A model generated the notes under the pieces. The model was given only the letters and a program-made list of their open reading frames with translations, had not been told where the DNA came from and searched no databases. A DNA stretch of 64,000 nucleotides from Sparassis latifolia (lineage: Eukaryota > Basidiomycota > Agaricomycetes > Polyporales > Sparassidaceae). Position 1 is the first letter of the stretch; each line of letters opens with the position of its first letter. A program made the translations under genes and the position numbers. Below, one piece after another: positions 43,093 through 55,338 of the stretch. The stretch lies in contig CM031558.1 of NCBI GenBank assembly GCA_018466975.1, positions 2,914,001 to 2,978,000 on the forward strand. The letters run 5' to 3'.

Positions 43093-44717
43093 ATGCTCAT
43101 GCAAACTCGTGCCCTTGAGACAGAAGACATCCTCCGAGAAATATTTAACCATCTCAACTCGCTCTCCGATGGGAGGACTCTGGCCAACTTGGCGTTGGTG
43201 TGCAAAGACTTCTGTGATGCTGCGCTTGACGTTCTGTGGCAGCACTTGGAAAGTGTTATGCCTCTGTTGAAGTTACTGGAGAAATCAATGCGTTCGGAAA
43301 GGCTATATGCATATCAAAGCGTATGTTCTTGCCCCCATACTGCACGATCACGTTGCAATAGCTAGTTTTATCGTCCCGCAGGCCACTCCCGCAGGCCACC
43401 TCAGCACCAACTTTGGATAACGACTGGATGCGGTTCCTCGCCTATGCCCGTCGGGTGCATATCCTGTGCCTTCTTCACATTGCCGAGAGTGTCAGACCCA
43501 AGGATTTAATGTTCCTGGCTCGCCATTCAGGCGACCGACCCATTTTTCCATCGTTAGTCTCGCTGGAGCTGTCCTCTAATTCTAGTACTGCTGAGATGCT
43601 GCTCCTTCTCGTGACAGGGGTAATCCGCCCTTCTGATGAGATGACGGTATTAGCATCATCCACACAGACAAAGCCCCCTCTTTTCTCTCTCTCACCTACA
43701 CAGCTTCTTAGAAGACACGTTCATCCTCTAGCGCCACAGACCTCCTCCTTGCGAGAACTTACCGTGTCTGGTGCGCTGTCCTCCCTCCTTCCGGAGATCA
43801 TCGTCCAGTTCAGCAGGCTCGAGAAGTTGGATGTCGAGTCTTGTGGTGTCTCGGCCCCGATTCTAAGCGCACTGGTTGATATGAAGGCACTGCGATATCT
43901 GCGCCTTTCGGTTGGAGCTGCAAAAGTTGTAGTTCCGTACACCTTTGGATCTCTGGAATCTCTGAATATTACAGGACGCCCATCAAAACTAGCCTGCTTT
44001 TTTAAAGGTCTCTCTGCACCCCTTTTGCACACGGTCAAAGTTGAGGTCAACTACTTCTTTGATGTATGGCTGCCCTGCCGTGCATTCATTGACGCACTGA
44101 GCATGGAGCTCAGTTCCTCCCTCCGTGTGCTCGCAATCAAATGCTTCTACGTCGTGGATAAACCTTGCGCGCGTGTAATCGACGCACTGGCACCGCTCCT
44201 ACAGGTTCGCGGCCTCGAGTCTCTGGACGTGAACGTTCGTGTCCCGTTGTCTCTCACCAGTGTGGATGTCCACGACATGGCTGCAGCCTGGACTCACCTA
44301 GAGTCGCTAACGCTGGCTTATGATGACAAACACAACGTGGACGCGCCATCCATCTTCTCTCTCTCGGCATTCGCCCTCCACTGTCCCCGCTTGCACACGC
44401 TGGCTATCCCCCGTGTAGTCTCCCAGGCTGCCATTCTAGAATCGGATATAGTAGCAGGTCCCTCAAGCCAGACCCTGACGAGTCTTTCCTTCAAGTATTA
44501 TCCGACGGAACCAGTCGCCGTCGAGAAAATGAACATCTTCCAGATGGCGGTGTTCATCTATCATACCTTCCCGAATTCGCCTAACAAAAATTCTACCCGG
44601 CGATCAGTCACCTACGCTTTTATTGGACTGCAGCAAGGTGTGCATATGCTCATGTCGCGGATCAGGCTAGAAGGTAAGCCAGCTGGCGTTCACAGCTTTT
44701 ATTCAGCTCGTGGCTGA
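43093..44717 (+). CDS. F-box protein, LRR-like
   Basis: Exon 1 (43093-43320) encodes LETEDILREIFNHLNSL and ANLALVCKDFCDAALDVLW, a clear F-box. A 74-nt intron (43321-43394) leads in phase 0 to a long exon (ATSAPTLDNDWMRFLAYARR onward) with leucine-rich repeats (LVSLELSSNSS, LEKLDVESCGV, LRYLRLSVGAAKV, LESLTLAYDDKHN, LHTLAIPRVVSQ). The frame ends at 44717, but a GTAAGC donor just after MSRIRLE and an acceptor at 44737 would splice to VSRAMRGLPPPPLPARPV, extending the gene to about 45118. I favour the spliced version. Predicted SCF substrate receptor, sequence-distinct from F1 and F2. Confidence 0.8.
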
Positions 44718-47159
44718 CACGTGTTGTCACCAATTAGTATCCCGGGCGATGCGCGGACTTCCTCCGCCGCCTTTGCCTGCACGGCCTGTCGTGCAAACTA
44801 AGCTTGTCCTAGTGGACAATCTCTTCGACATGGTTGTCACCCGACCTGTTCGTATGCGTACAATTTCTACGACACTCGTTTGTTCGCGCATACTCAAAAT
44901 TTTTGTCACCTTTCTCAAAATCCTTGTCACTTTTCTCAACGTAGGGGAAGATTTACCCTATATTTATCTAGCATTCCTCGGTGATCTCTCAATGACGAGG
45001 CGTGACCCCTCTTCAGCCTTTGTTGAAGATATACCATTTAGATGGGTTCTCCTTGGTTACATTGGATCGATTCTATCATTCTGTGGTTCTGCAGGTGATC
45101 GGTGTTATATCGCCATGTAGTGCAGTGTGCTCGAATCCCCTCGGGATATCTCCGTCTGCGTATTTAATTCGTGTCTGTTCAGAGTCGAGGCAGATGGTTC
45201 GTCGGGCTGCCCTCGCTGCACGTCGTTCTCGCTCCCCAACTGGCGCGCGCTCGCCTTCAGATGTGCAACTTGCTTGTCATGGGAGAGGATACGCAACTCT
45301 GAGCTCGATGCGCACCCCGACGTCATCATGCGGGCCGGCTGCGCGTCGTTCTGACCTAGACCAACTGAACGAGCCCTCCCCGCGCGGGGATGCACCGTCG
45401 TCGTCAGATATGGTGGAGCGCGATGGTCGCTTGGTGCGTCCTGTCGCGGAGAGGAGTACTTGCTAGTAGTATGCCGGAGCCTTGCTCGACGCGCGTATTG
45501 GGTGCGGCTTGAGGAGGTTCACCGGGATGGGCAGCGGAAGTTATTCAATCCTCTGGTGCCAGAGTCGAGAGTGTGCTTGCCCGAGGAGAGCCGTGTTTAC
45601 CATCCAGCCTGCTCGATATCGGCGTGTCGGTTGGTGAAGTAAAATGCATTGACTGTGGCGCATGCCGCCACGGTGAGTACGACTCAGGCCTCAGGCTGGT
45701 AGTAAATCTGGTGTCACGGTAATGATCACGTGTATATGTCACACCGCATCGTGATCGCGCCAGAATACCACCCGAATTCAGTGGGTTTATTTTTTCTGCA
45801 GCTATTTTCATTGAAATATCGACATATGCTCGCTCTGGTTTGTTCTGCTGTGCGTATGCTAGAACTGCATGCTCCTCTCGCTCACTGGTCATCGGATCTG
45901 CTCCTACTGGCCATGGCTGTGGATGTGTGCACTCCGACGTCGATGCGACTCGGATCCCGACCTCGAACATGGAGAGATGTCGCTTGTGGCGCTCGAACGA
46001 TCGTCTTTCGCACTATCCATCGAACGTGCAACCCTCATCCACGAAGCGTCCACCAAGCGCTCGCTCGCGTACATCTACGTCGTCGCCTCTTCGTTATTCA
46101 TGGCATCCCATTACCTGCGGCACCAAGTCCACATCTTCCACAGCACGGATTCACCGCTGGCATCGTGAGACATACTGGGATACGGTGGACGGAGGTCGAG
46201 AAGTACAGCGGGATGGCGGCGGCGATACTTGACGCGCGCAGCTGGGCGGGCGGTACGCTGCAAGGTTGGCACGGTGCAGGGATGGCTGTCTATCGCGAGC
46301 TACCACCCTGATCTTCCCCGGCTTTGCGTTTCTGTCTCGTCGACCTCCTTTGATTTTGTCGTGAATTTTCAAGAACGTTGCAAATCATTCGCGGTGGGAC
46401 TCATTCATCCGTCTGATCCTGCTGGCACACAAGGACTTGGCGCCGATCGGCATGGGTCCTCGCAGACCCAGTGAGTGCTGTAGCCCGTATCCTACCACAG
46501 GACAACATGTGTGTGAAGGAGACCATCCGCGGCCGCAGCATCGCGGGTTCGAAGTCGTAACATCTGGCCTGAACGCCGAGGATAATAAACGTGCCTCCGA
46601 CTCGCTTTTTCATCGCGCATTCCCCACACGCGTTTAGGCCCTCCTCTGGAAATCCCGCAGAGCGTCGCGCTGCCCAGCAGCCGACGTTCATCGCTAGCGC
46701 TGCTGCGAAGCGGGACCACGTCTGTGTACCAGAGCTCTTCAGCAGGGTGTTCTGGCCCAACCCGAAATGTATAGAAGCAGGCTACTGGACTTGTATCGCC
46801 TGAACGGACGAAGTCGTTACGCAGGTGAAGACTGCGTAACTTTTTGCTTTCACTTCCCGTAGCGTTTGTGTCGACAACGTCAGTTTCCCCAACATCTATC
46901 GGCGCCAATGCGTCGGCGCATAGATCATGGGAGTTCGAGGAACGCTGAAGCCTGATGGTTTCCTGATGAAATCTTTGCAGACAGTAACTTACGCCTCGAC
47001 CGCGCCCTCGAACACTGCCTCCCAATCAGCGGCGCCTACCAGCGCTTCGACGGTAAGATACATACATATATGCACCCTTCTACCGGAGATGCCAAATCTC
47101 AACTCCTTGACCAGAATTAGTAGGCATCTGTATCCCACTAGTACGTTCCACTCCGCGCC
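44718..47159. other. No confidently supported gene
   Basis: Long overlapping frames occur in all phases (for example 45730-46311 plus, 46492-47025 minus) because stops are sparse, but none has a recognisable domain. The first 400 bases may be the last exon of the F-box gene. A 45869-46168 plus frame (SLVALERSSFALSIERATLI) looks the most protein-like. Confidence 0.35.
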
Positions 47160-50100
47160 ATGGATGGAATATCGTCGCTCTCGGCGATCCTCGGCGTGCT
47201 GCAGGTGCTTGGCAGCGCGACGATCGCAGTGTACAAGTACACCGCAAGCGTAAAGGGCGCACCCGCGGCTGCGACAGGCTCCTCCAGGAGCTCTCTGCCA
47301 TCGGTGGAACGCTCGGACATGCAAAGGTCGTGCTCGACGTTCTGCAGGGGCATGACGACTTCTCGTCAAACCATACCCTCAAGGTCACCGCGCTCCTCGG
47401 CAGGACTGGGGGCCCGCTCGAGAGCTGCAGGGCAACGATCGACGAATTGTGTGCGTGGCTTACGCGCGATGGCGATAAGCGTATGCGGGTGGATAGACGC
47501 ATGTTGTGGCCATTCCAGGAGAAGGATTTGATGGAGTTTGTGCAGAGGCTGGAGAGGCACAAGACACATTTTATTCTCGCGCTTTCGTTGAATTCTGCGT
47601 ATGTTGCGCTTTCCCTGTGTTGGTTCACCGCAGAAAGCTGATTGCGCTCAGCGACTCATTGATGCACCTGGGAAACTCGGTGGAGGACGTCAAGGAGGAG
47701 CAGCAGCGCGTGAAGGATGAAAAGGCGCGGCAAGAACTACGTAAGGACATAATGTCCACCTCGATTATTTCTGCTCACACGCGGTTCAATAGAGATGGAC
47801 CTTCGTGAACTTATTGAGTGGTTGTCTCCGCTTGATGTTGACGTGAAGCATGAGTCGTCCTCGCGCATTCGTCAGCCGGGAACGGGCACCTGGCTGCTTG
47901 ACAATAAGTTGTTCAGAGAATGGCGCTCCTCAAACAGTGGATTCCTGTGGCTGCACGGCATTCGTGAGCGCTCCTTGCTTGCTTTGGCCATCGCCTCATG
48001 CTGATTTTACTTCAATAACAGCCGGAAGTGGGAAAACTATCTTGGTGTAAATTTTTTGATCGCAGTCTTGATAATCCTCCCGAGTAATTTTTGTGGACAG
48101 GTCCACGGTGATCGATGAGTTGAAATCATCCTGCAGTGGTGGCAACGAGGAGGCGATCCTCGCCTACTATTACTGCCACTTCAGTGACCCAAAGAGCGCC
48201 AACCCAGTCACGGTGCTGCGCACGCTCCTCACACTCTTTATGGCGACGATCGACGATGACTCCGTCGACACCTTCGAGGATCTCTTGAAGCGAAAGAAGG
48301 CGAGCAAGAGCCCGCCCGACGACATCGAGCTGCTGCAGTCGCTGCTGCTACGCGCGATTGGCGAGCGGAAGGCCATCATCGTCCTCGACGCGCTCGATGA
48401 GTGTGTCGACCGCCGCTGGCTCCTCGAGTTCATCCCTCGCCTTGTCCAACAGGCGAGCGTGCGGTGGCTCGTCTCGAGCCGACGCGAGCAGGATATCGTG
48501 GGTGCCTTCGAAGATTTCCCCACTATCTCGCTGTCGCACGAGTTTGAGAATGTGTACGCGGATATACAAACGTATATTATGCAGACACTAGAGACCGAGC
48601 CGAGGCTGCGTAGGTTGGATACTGAGCTTAAAGCCGAGCTTGGGTCTGCTCTGCTGCACAAGGCAGACGGAATGTGAGTCGAGGATATGCACCGCTCTCT
48701 TAAACTTCCATCTAATTTTAATGGTACCCAGGTTTCGCTGGGTGCAATGCCAGCTAGACTTCATCATCACTCGACGGACTAGGCAGAGTATTCGTGAGGC
48801 ACTGCGCACTCTACCGCATGGCTTGTATCCGACGTACGAAAGGATTTTGAAGCGGATCGAAGACGAAGGAGAGGAATCTGCGTTGATCGCAAAGAAGACT
48901 TTACTCTGGCTTGTCTCAGCTCTCCGCCCCCTGAAACTTGTGGAAGTGGAAGAAGCAATCATGATCGAAGTGGGAAGCGAGAGCCTCAACGACGACGCTC
49001 GCGTATTGGATAAACACGATATCCTGGAGATTTGCAGCAGTCTGGTCGACTACAACGATTCAACTGACATCGTCAGTGTCTCGCATTACTCTGTTCAGGT
49101 GCGTAACGTTGGTTTCAAGTGGCCTACGCATGTTCATTGACGCTGCACAGGAATTTCTTCTGTCTGACCACTTGTTAGACAGCTCGTTGCGGCAGTACCA
49201 CATCTCACTACCCAAAGCACGGCGCGAGGTTGCTCTTCTGTCATTGACCTACCTTCTGCTGGAGGATTTTAACGGCGGACCGTGCGAAAGCCGTGATGAA
49301 ATGTCCGACAGGGGCGAGCGACATCCGTTCTTTTATGTAGTGCGACGGTGGATCTTGCATGTGCAGTTGGTTGAGGAAGATGATGAAGAGCTCTTCGCTC
49401 TCATTGAGACTTTTCTCTTCAATCCGGACTTCCACGAGCAGTACCTTGGGTTCCGCCAGATACTCCAAATGCAGGAATTCCCCGTTCTCGGATTCGAGGC
49501 CTACAAGCGGGACAAGCTTCCGAAGGTCATTATTACCCCGCTCTACGAGCCAATTAGTTGCGGCCTCCAGTGGGTAACGCGGCACATGATAGAAAACGAT
49601 CCCACCTTAATAGAAACCGAGATTGAAGGCTACGGCACACCGCTGACCCTCGCGACGTTCAAGAACTAGAAGGCGATGGCCGCGCTGCTCATCGAGCTTG
49701 GTGCAGACGTTAACAAGACCACGCGCAACAATTATGTCGGTGCTGGGCAGGTCGTCTCCCCGCTCTTCTTTGCGGTCGAGCTAGGGCGGGCAGAGATTTT
49801 CGCGATGTTGCTCGAGCATGGGGCTAAGCTGGAATTACCCGGGGGACCTATGGGCTATTCTCTCATATTCCTTGCAGCGTTCAACGGGCAGACGCCCATG
49901 CTGGAGGAGCTTATCCGCCGTGGGGTCGATGCCAATGTGATGACAGGGGATGCAAAGACGGCTCTCCACTATGCCGTGGAAGGATGTTCACTCGATTGTG
50001 TGCGAGCCCTCGTGGAAGCGGGATGCACCGTGAGCGACCACCGTCATTCGGGGAAGACCCCGCTCGAGATTGCATTCACTCTCCGGTCGACCGATATTAT

Positions 50101-50867
50101 ACAGTACCTGCTTGACCACGGGGCCAGCGCCAAAGACTTTGCCCGTCTTTCACCCGATCAATGTGAATGGGCGGCCTCGGAGCCTTGGTTTCCGATTATA
50201 CAAAATAGTCTTGTCGGATTGCCTGAAGCGGATTTTCATGTGCCAGAGTCTTCAAATGATGTCTTTCGGGTGCGGGATATGATGCATAAGGCTCTACGTC
50301 TTCCCGTGGATATTATCTGTTCAATCCTAGACTATGCCGAGTACTGGGTATGTTCGTCCGTCAGCCGCGAAGATTATATTATCGTTGACAAAACCACCGA
50401 GACGCCTTACGTATCGGTCGAGGTCACTGGCCGTCCACATCTACCCCTGCGCAGAGTGATTTTCGAGACACAGTCGCATGATCAAGGTGTGTAGAGCAAA
50501 CAATCGGATGTTCTCCAGATGTTTACTTGGTGTCTCCGGGAGCAGGTTGGAGCAACAACCACTGGGCACACGGCTCGTACCGCCATTCATATACCTGGTT
50601 TGAGGCGGGGCAGCAGTCCACTGCTTCTGATGGCCCGCAGCGAGAAGAGCCCCGACGGCGCATGATCCAAACAAATGCGCATGCATCATCAAAAAGTCGT
50701 GTACACATCAACACATGGGCTGCGCACAACGAGACGCCCGAACTTGCGGAGTGGATGGACACTTTTCGTCCGGGAGACGTACTGCATGTCTTCCCCCGGG
50801 CGTCGTTCTCCGGTGGGAAAACCATGTAGAGTCTGTGAAAGTCGACGTCTTCTGCGCTTGGGTGTGA
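47160..50867 (+). pseudogene. NACHT-ankyrin (NLR-like STAND) gene with three frame lesions
   Basis: N-terminal helical domain of fungal STAND proteins (MDGISSLSAILGVLQVLGSA, then LLQELSAIGGTLGHAKVVLD). NTPase with P-loop LHGIPGSGKTILV split by introns and Walker B KAIIVLDALDECVD. A winged-helix-like region (WLVSALRPLKLVEVEEAI). Ankyrin repeats (LLIELGADVNKT, LLEHGAKLELPG, LIRRGVDANVMTG, LLDHGASAKDF). A C-terminal module ends GDVLHVFPRASFSG. Six introns splice cleanly. Lesions: a missing base in a C-run near 47262, an in-frame TAG at 49667-49669 (FKN stop KAMAALL), and a missing T near 50813 that drops the conserved WENHVESVKV...FCAWV end. Two lesions are homopolymer indels that could be assembly errors. 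Such proteins act in fungal non-self recognition. Confidence 0.8.
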
Positions 50868-51009
50868 TTTCGTTGCTTTTAACTGCTGTCCGAATGTTTG
50901 ATATCTGGAGAATGTCATTAGGTTGTATATCACGTCGTAATGCGTTGAGGACTAGGTTCATATCGTTAGGTCTTTCGTCAGACATGCATGCGCGGGCGGT
51001 CGTGCAAAA

Positions 51010-51500
51010 AGCCAGGTCCTGATAGGTAGGGTTCCGCTCGAGAAGTGCAGGGCGACGATTGGCGACTTGTGTGCGTGACTTGCGCCCGATGGTGATCAGC
51101 CTATGTGGGCGCACAGGTGAATCTTGTGGCTGCTCCAAGAGAAGAAAAGAGGCTGGAGCGACACGATTTTTATCGCGTTGTTGTTGATTTCTGCGTACCT
51201 CGCGCTTTGGCCTAGTCGGCTCATCTCTAAAAGCTGATTATCTTCAGCGACTCGGGGATGCACTGAGGAAATGCGGTGGTCGACGCCAGAAGGAACAGCC
51301 GTACGTGAAGGTAAGAATCAGGTGCACCCGGGGGAATTTAATGTCACTGTGAGTGCTTGCGCTGACGCTTGATGGGCACAAAGCACGGGCTCGTCCGAGT
51401 CGCCCTCGGCCATTCGTCAACCAGAAACATGTGCATGGTTGCTCGCTAATGGGCTGTTCAAAGAACGACGCTCTTTGGAAAGCGGCTTCTTATAGCGGTA
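51010..51500 (+). pseudogene. Decayed 5' part of a second NACHT gene
   Basis: Sequence parallels 47380-47960 of the neighbouring gene in order: CTCGAGAAGTGCAGGGCGAC, GACTTGTGTGCGTGACTTGC, AAAGCTGATT..CAGCGACTC, GCATTCGTCA-like CCATTCGTCAACC, GGTTGCTCGCTAATGGG, AAAGCGGCTTCTT. It encodes only scraps such as WLLANGLFKERRSLESGF in shifting frames. No P-loop or ankyrin part follows. A tandem paralogue that has been largely lost. Confidence 0.7.
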
Positions 51501-51741
51501 TACTCTCTGTGCGTGCACCGTTTTGCTTCAAAGATAAATCCACCCCAATCCTATTTCCATGATAGCGGAACCGGTGAAGGTTAACAGCGTACCTTCTAGT
51601 CGAAATGAATATGTTAAACCAATTGTCAGATTCTGTTCGCTTTGATACACTGAGAAACACCAGATTTGAGGTATCTATTGTGAGACAACAATAAAGTTTA
51701 AATGATGAAGTAACCATGTTCACCGCCTCCAAGTACAGTAT

Positions 51742-52947
51742 TCAATCTTGAGCCTTAAGCTGTTTCTGTAGCATGATGACATCTCGCACGAGCCCATTGA
51801 CAGATTCTCTCAGTGCTACCACATCTTCCCGAGTTCGGATGACCTCCCGCCAAATGCGAGCTATGTCTGGGTCAGCCCCACCGGGGAGAGGGCTGTAGGA
51901 CTCGGATGGCCCATTCGGTTTGCCGGAGGCATAGGTATCATCAGACACTGACTTCGAAGAAGTCGCAGACAGCTCCCGCCCAGCGCCGGAAGCAACCGGT
52001 GTTACCCTCGGCAAACCCAGGTTGAAGATGAAGGGAGATGGGGGAGTATAGCCCTTCTTTTTTCTGCCTATGGTGATATAGAGCTGCGGTTCTCCTTATG
52101 ATCCCAGAAAGTGAGAAAATATCGCTTCAGTCTTCAAAACGGCTCACCTGGCACGATGCATTTTTGCTTCTTGAGCCTGCAATACGTGCATGCTCGGTTC
52201 GAAGAACGGTCGCATTTTTGTTCCACTCCTGCGGCCCGACAGGTTTTGCATATCTGGTGTAGAGGTAAGATCGGCACCGAATGAGTCGAATTTGCGCACC
52301 TTGGTCTCTGCTGCCACTTGAGCGTCGCCTTCTTTCTCAGACCTTGGCCTCTTGCCCTTCTGGGTGGCCTTGTCTGACACGGGCTCTTCTTCAGAGTCTT
52401 CGACAGTGGGCATAGACCTGACACACGCTCTTCTCTTGTGACCCCGCCGCTGTACTGGTAGATTAACCTCCGTCAGCTGTGTTTCCATCTGGCTACTAAC
52501 GCCCGTGGCTCCGTCAGAAATCCTGCCGATGGCGTCTTGTAACTCGCCTTTATCGTCGGCCCTCGCTCTCTTCCGCGTGGAGAGGGCCTCAAGAGTCCCC
52601 GCCTTTTCATCAGGGTTCTTGAGAATGGAGGCCGACTTCGCAGCGACTTTCTTCCTACGCAACTGGTTCTTCCTACGTAACTGCGGCTTCAGGAAACGAA
52701 TGTCTTCCATTTGTTCGATTTGCCTCTGGGTATCAGCAATGTCAGCAGATCCCATACCGACACCCATCGATACCGCCCCCCCTGGAGAATTATGCTCGGA
52801 TGCCACCGGATGGTCACCCGTCAGACTTGCCGGTGCCGGTGGTGTGTCCCGATGGACGGTATCCGCGGATGGATTCGCAACTCCTAGAAAGTAGTCAGGA
52901 AAAGTATGATGACAGGATGGATGGCAAGACACACCAGGTGGAGTCAT
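51742..52947 (-). CDS. Cys-rich, coiled-coil nuclear-type protein
   Basis: At least three exons. An exon down to about 52288 is rich in basic and acidic residues (RKNQLRRKKVAAKSASI, RKRARADDKGE, RRGHKRRACVR, TVEDSEEEPVSDKATQKG). A ~47-nt intron (GTGCGC..CCAG) leads in phase 0 to ICKTCRAAGVEQKC, NRACTYCRLKKQKC, a six-cysteine pattern reminiscent of Zn(II)2Cys6 proteins. A last exon (RKKKGYTPPSPFIFNLGLPR onward) ends in a heptad-like stretch (VVALRESVNGLVRDVIMLQK). This architecture recurs in basidiomycete proteins of unknown function. The 5' end is uncertain because an acceptor (CTTTCTAG) sits at about 52884. Confidence 0.6.
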
Positions 52948-53470
52948 CCACCACTTATTTTCCCCGCAGTCAACCTCCTCCCTCTCCCCTTCCCCATCAC
53001 TACACCCAGTATCATCCTTAAACGCGGCTGCAACCCGGGGATCCTCACTCCCAATGGACTGCCAATCAAAATTAGTGTCCTCCAGAGCACGCTGGAGGCT
53101 CCGGAGAAGACGGGTGCAGCGGATGCCGCGGTATATTGACCAACTTGCTTCGAACTACGGTCAAATGTGAGTATTCTGACGGTGACATCAGTTGTTGCGA
53201 CGCACATATTCTTCGTCCAGGTGCTCTTTGGCCCACGGCAGCCACACAGATTCTGGGATGTTGGTCAGAGTGCGCAAGGAGGACAGCGCCGCCCGAACGC
53301 GGGCAGATATCAGGTTAACTGTTGTCTGGTCATGAGCTAAAGACATTGTGGCGGTGGCAATGACGTTGAATAAGGCCGAGTCCCAGTATGGGCCTTCAGA
53401 TCTTCGATCTCAGATCTGGACTTCTTGGACAAGACGGCGGCCCGAGGTGAGCACTGCATTCGTGTCCGAG
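52948..53470. other. Intergenic or 5' exon region of Cys-rich gene
   Basis: May contain a first exon of the minus-strand Cys-rich gene, since a minus frame is open at 52944-53207. No domain is recognised. Confidence 0.3.
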
Positions 53471-53640
53471 TTTCCATGCTATCGTCTCCGTTCCATGTTC
53501 TACAAGTTCGACGCATACGACATTTGGCTCCTTCCGCGGCTGACTGTCCTTGAGATAACTGATTGTGCCAACTTCATGACGACAGACGTATGCGATGGTT
53601 CAGGCGTGCCAGAAAGCTCACGCGGAATGCGCTTTTGCTG
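53471..53640 (+). pseudogene. F-box/LRR 3' remnant
   Basis: Encodes FPCYRLRSMFYKFDAYDIWL and LPRLTVLEITDCANFMTTDV, resembling the LELSDCGNFSSDEL region of the F-box gene at 58441-60024. Short and isolated; likely a fragment of that family. Confidence 0.4.
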
Positions 53641-53922
53641 ATGGTGAATTCACCGTTACGTCCCCTTACTCACATCATAACAGTTATCAGCGGTATGGTC
53701 CTCTTACTGGCGGACAGGGATAGCTGGACAACAACGTTGGCTATATGTCGTCGAATGGATGGTGTGGCGGTTACGAGTGTCATACGATATCTTACTGAGG
53801 ATTGTCAGCATAAGCGTACAGTTTGGTACGCCGCTGTGTTCTATATGTACCACGTACCTGAGCGCTGATATGAGAGTGATGACGGACGAAGGAATTCTGC
53901 ACACCTTACACAATGAAAAATC

Positions 53923-55338
53923 TCACCGCGAGGCTTGCGGTTGTCGCCCGAGGCGCCGCTGATGAGGAGGTACTTCACAACTACAGTTATATATAGAGTA
54001 TACACGAGTTTCCAACATATTCAACGCAGTTCGCCAGAAGCAAGCGTCCACGGGTAATAATACACAAGACTGTTTGCCTGCCAGTGATTGTGATCGCTGA
54101 CTGCGAAATTTTTGTCGCGCACTCAGTCGAAAAAGGCCTCCATTGATGTTGACGCACTGGCCTAGAGATGCCCACAATCCAATCAGCACTTTCCCCAACG
54201 GCGTCGGAAGACAACAATCTAACACCCACCGCTGATAAACTGAGATTCGGGCCTTATGAGGTAGGATACCAGTCCTGCGATGGCAGAGGGATCCGCCTCC
54301 GGTAAGTTCGCGGGCATATGAAGAGACTACGTTGGAGTAGATGATGTGAATGACTGTGAAGTGAAAGATAACACGGATCAGACGGCCCACCTCCTTGAAC
54401 TTATTTGCATCAGTGCGCTTGGGATCGTCAGGAGTTGCAACTGTTCAAAGAATTTCTATTAGGTGTTCCGATACGAAGGCAATTAGACGAACCCATTGCA
54501 GTGTGGATGAGTCCGGGGGCATAGCTGTTCACGGTAATTCCATGCTCCGCCCACTCAATTGCTGCGTGTCAAAATTGGTGAGATCTCTCGTCGCCGGAAA
54601 GGATAGTCCACCTACCGCAAGTCTGTGTGAGCGCACGTATAGCGAACTTCGAGCAAGAGTACGCAGACAGATTGTACGCTCCTGAGCAAGTATTGCATGA
54701 GAAGCAATGAAAGCTGAAATAATCGCTCGGACACACCTGTCTTGCCAGCCAACGAGGAGGCACCTTAAAGGAAAAGATCAATTTGTTTACGGAAACAATT
54801 TGTCGCATTCCATACCTATGATTCGGCCGCCTCGCCCCTGCTTGATCATTTGCATAGCAGCGTACTTGAAGCATAAGAAGGTACCTAGGACATTGATAGA
54901 CATGACCCGATTGAAGTCTTTGACAGAAGCTGTCATCGCTCGAAGTCAGTATCAGTCACATGGCAGTTTGGGGACGAACAGACTCTCAAGCACAGAATCA
55001 AGTATAAGGATGCCTGCGTTTGCTACCATCTATGATCCAACAACTCAGCGCCCGCACATCTGGCGAGAATGGAAACATACCACATCCAGACCTCCCAGGT
55101 CGTGAACGGCCTTATCAACCATAGCCTTCACGTCGTGCTCGTGGGACACGTCCCCGAGGATAGCCACAGCGCGTCTGCCCTTCAGCTGGACCTTCTTAAC
55201 AAGAGCGGCCAACCCGTCGGCCATGGGAGCTAAGTCATTCAACGCCAAGTCGTATCCATCCTCTGCGAGGCGCAGGGCGATGGCCTCTCCGATGCCTCGG
55301 GAGGCGCCTGTAACAAGGGCAATGTGGGTAGTGGACAT
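53923..55338 (-). CDS. Short-chain dehydrogenase/reductase
   Basis: Nine exons splice in frame from ATG 55338. MSTTHIALVTGASRGIGEAI has the TGxxxGIG cofactor loop, and LAPMADGLAALVKKV follows. Exon 2 gives MVANAGILILDSVLE (NAG motif). Then TSVKDFNRVMSINVLGTFLC and GGRIIGASSLAGKTG (catalytic Ser region), AYNLSAYSCSKFAIRALTQ (YxxxK catalytic pair), EWAEHGITVNSYAPGLIHT, SLHMPANLPEADPSAIAGL, and FISGQCVNINGGLF. This is a classical NAD(P)H-dependent SDR close to diacetyl/acetoin and 3-oxoacyl reductases. After the usual C-terminal NGG-LF the frame runs on about 50 residues to 53923, so the ancestral stop may have been lost or another intron is missed. Cytosolic; substrate unknown. Confidence 0.88.

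Noticed and set aside
46530..46565. Possible tRNA T-arm (GGGTTCGAAGTCG)
   Set aside because: No acceptor stem, D-arm or anticodon arm can be folded upstream; isolated GTTCGA match only.
45002..47369. Several long overlapping frames as genes
   Set aside because: Mutually exclusive phases, no domain and no coherent splice set; kept only as a no-gene region.
48170..48661. 163-codon minus-strand Ser-rich frame
   Set aside because: Antisense shadow of the NACHT NTPase exon.
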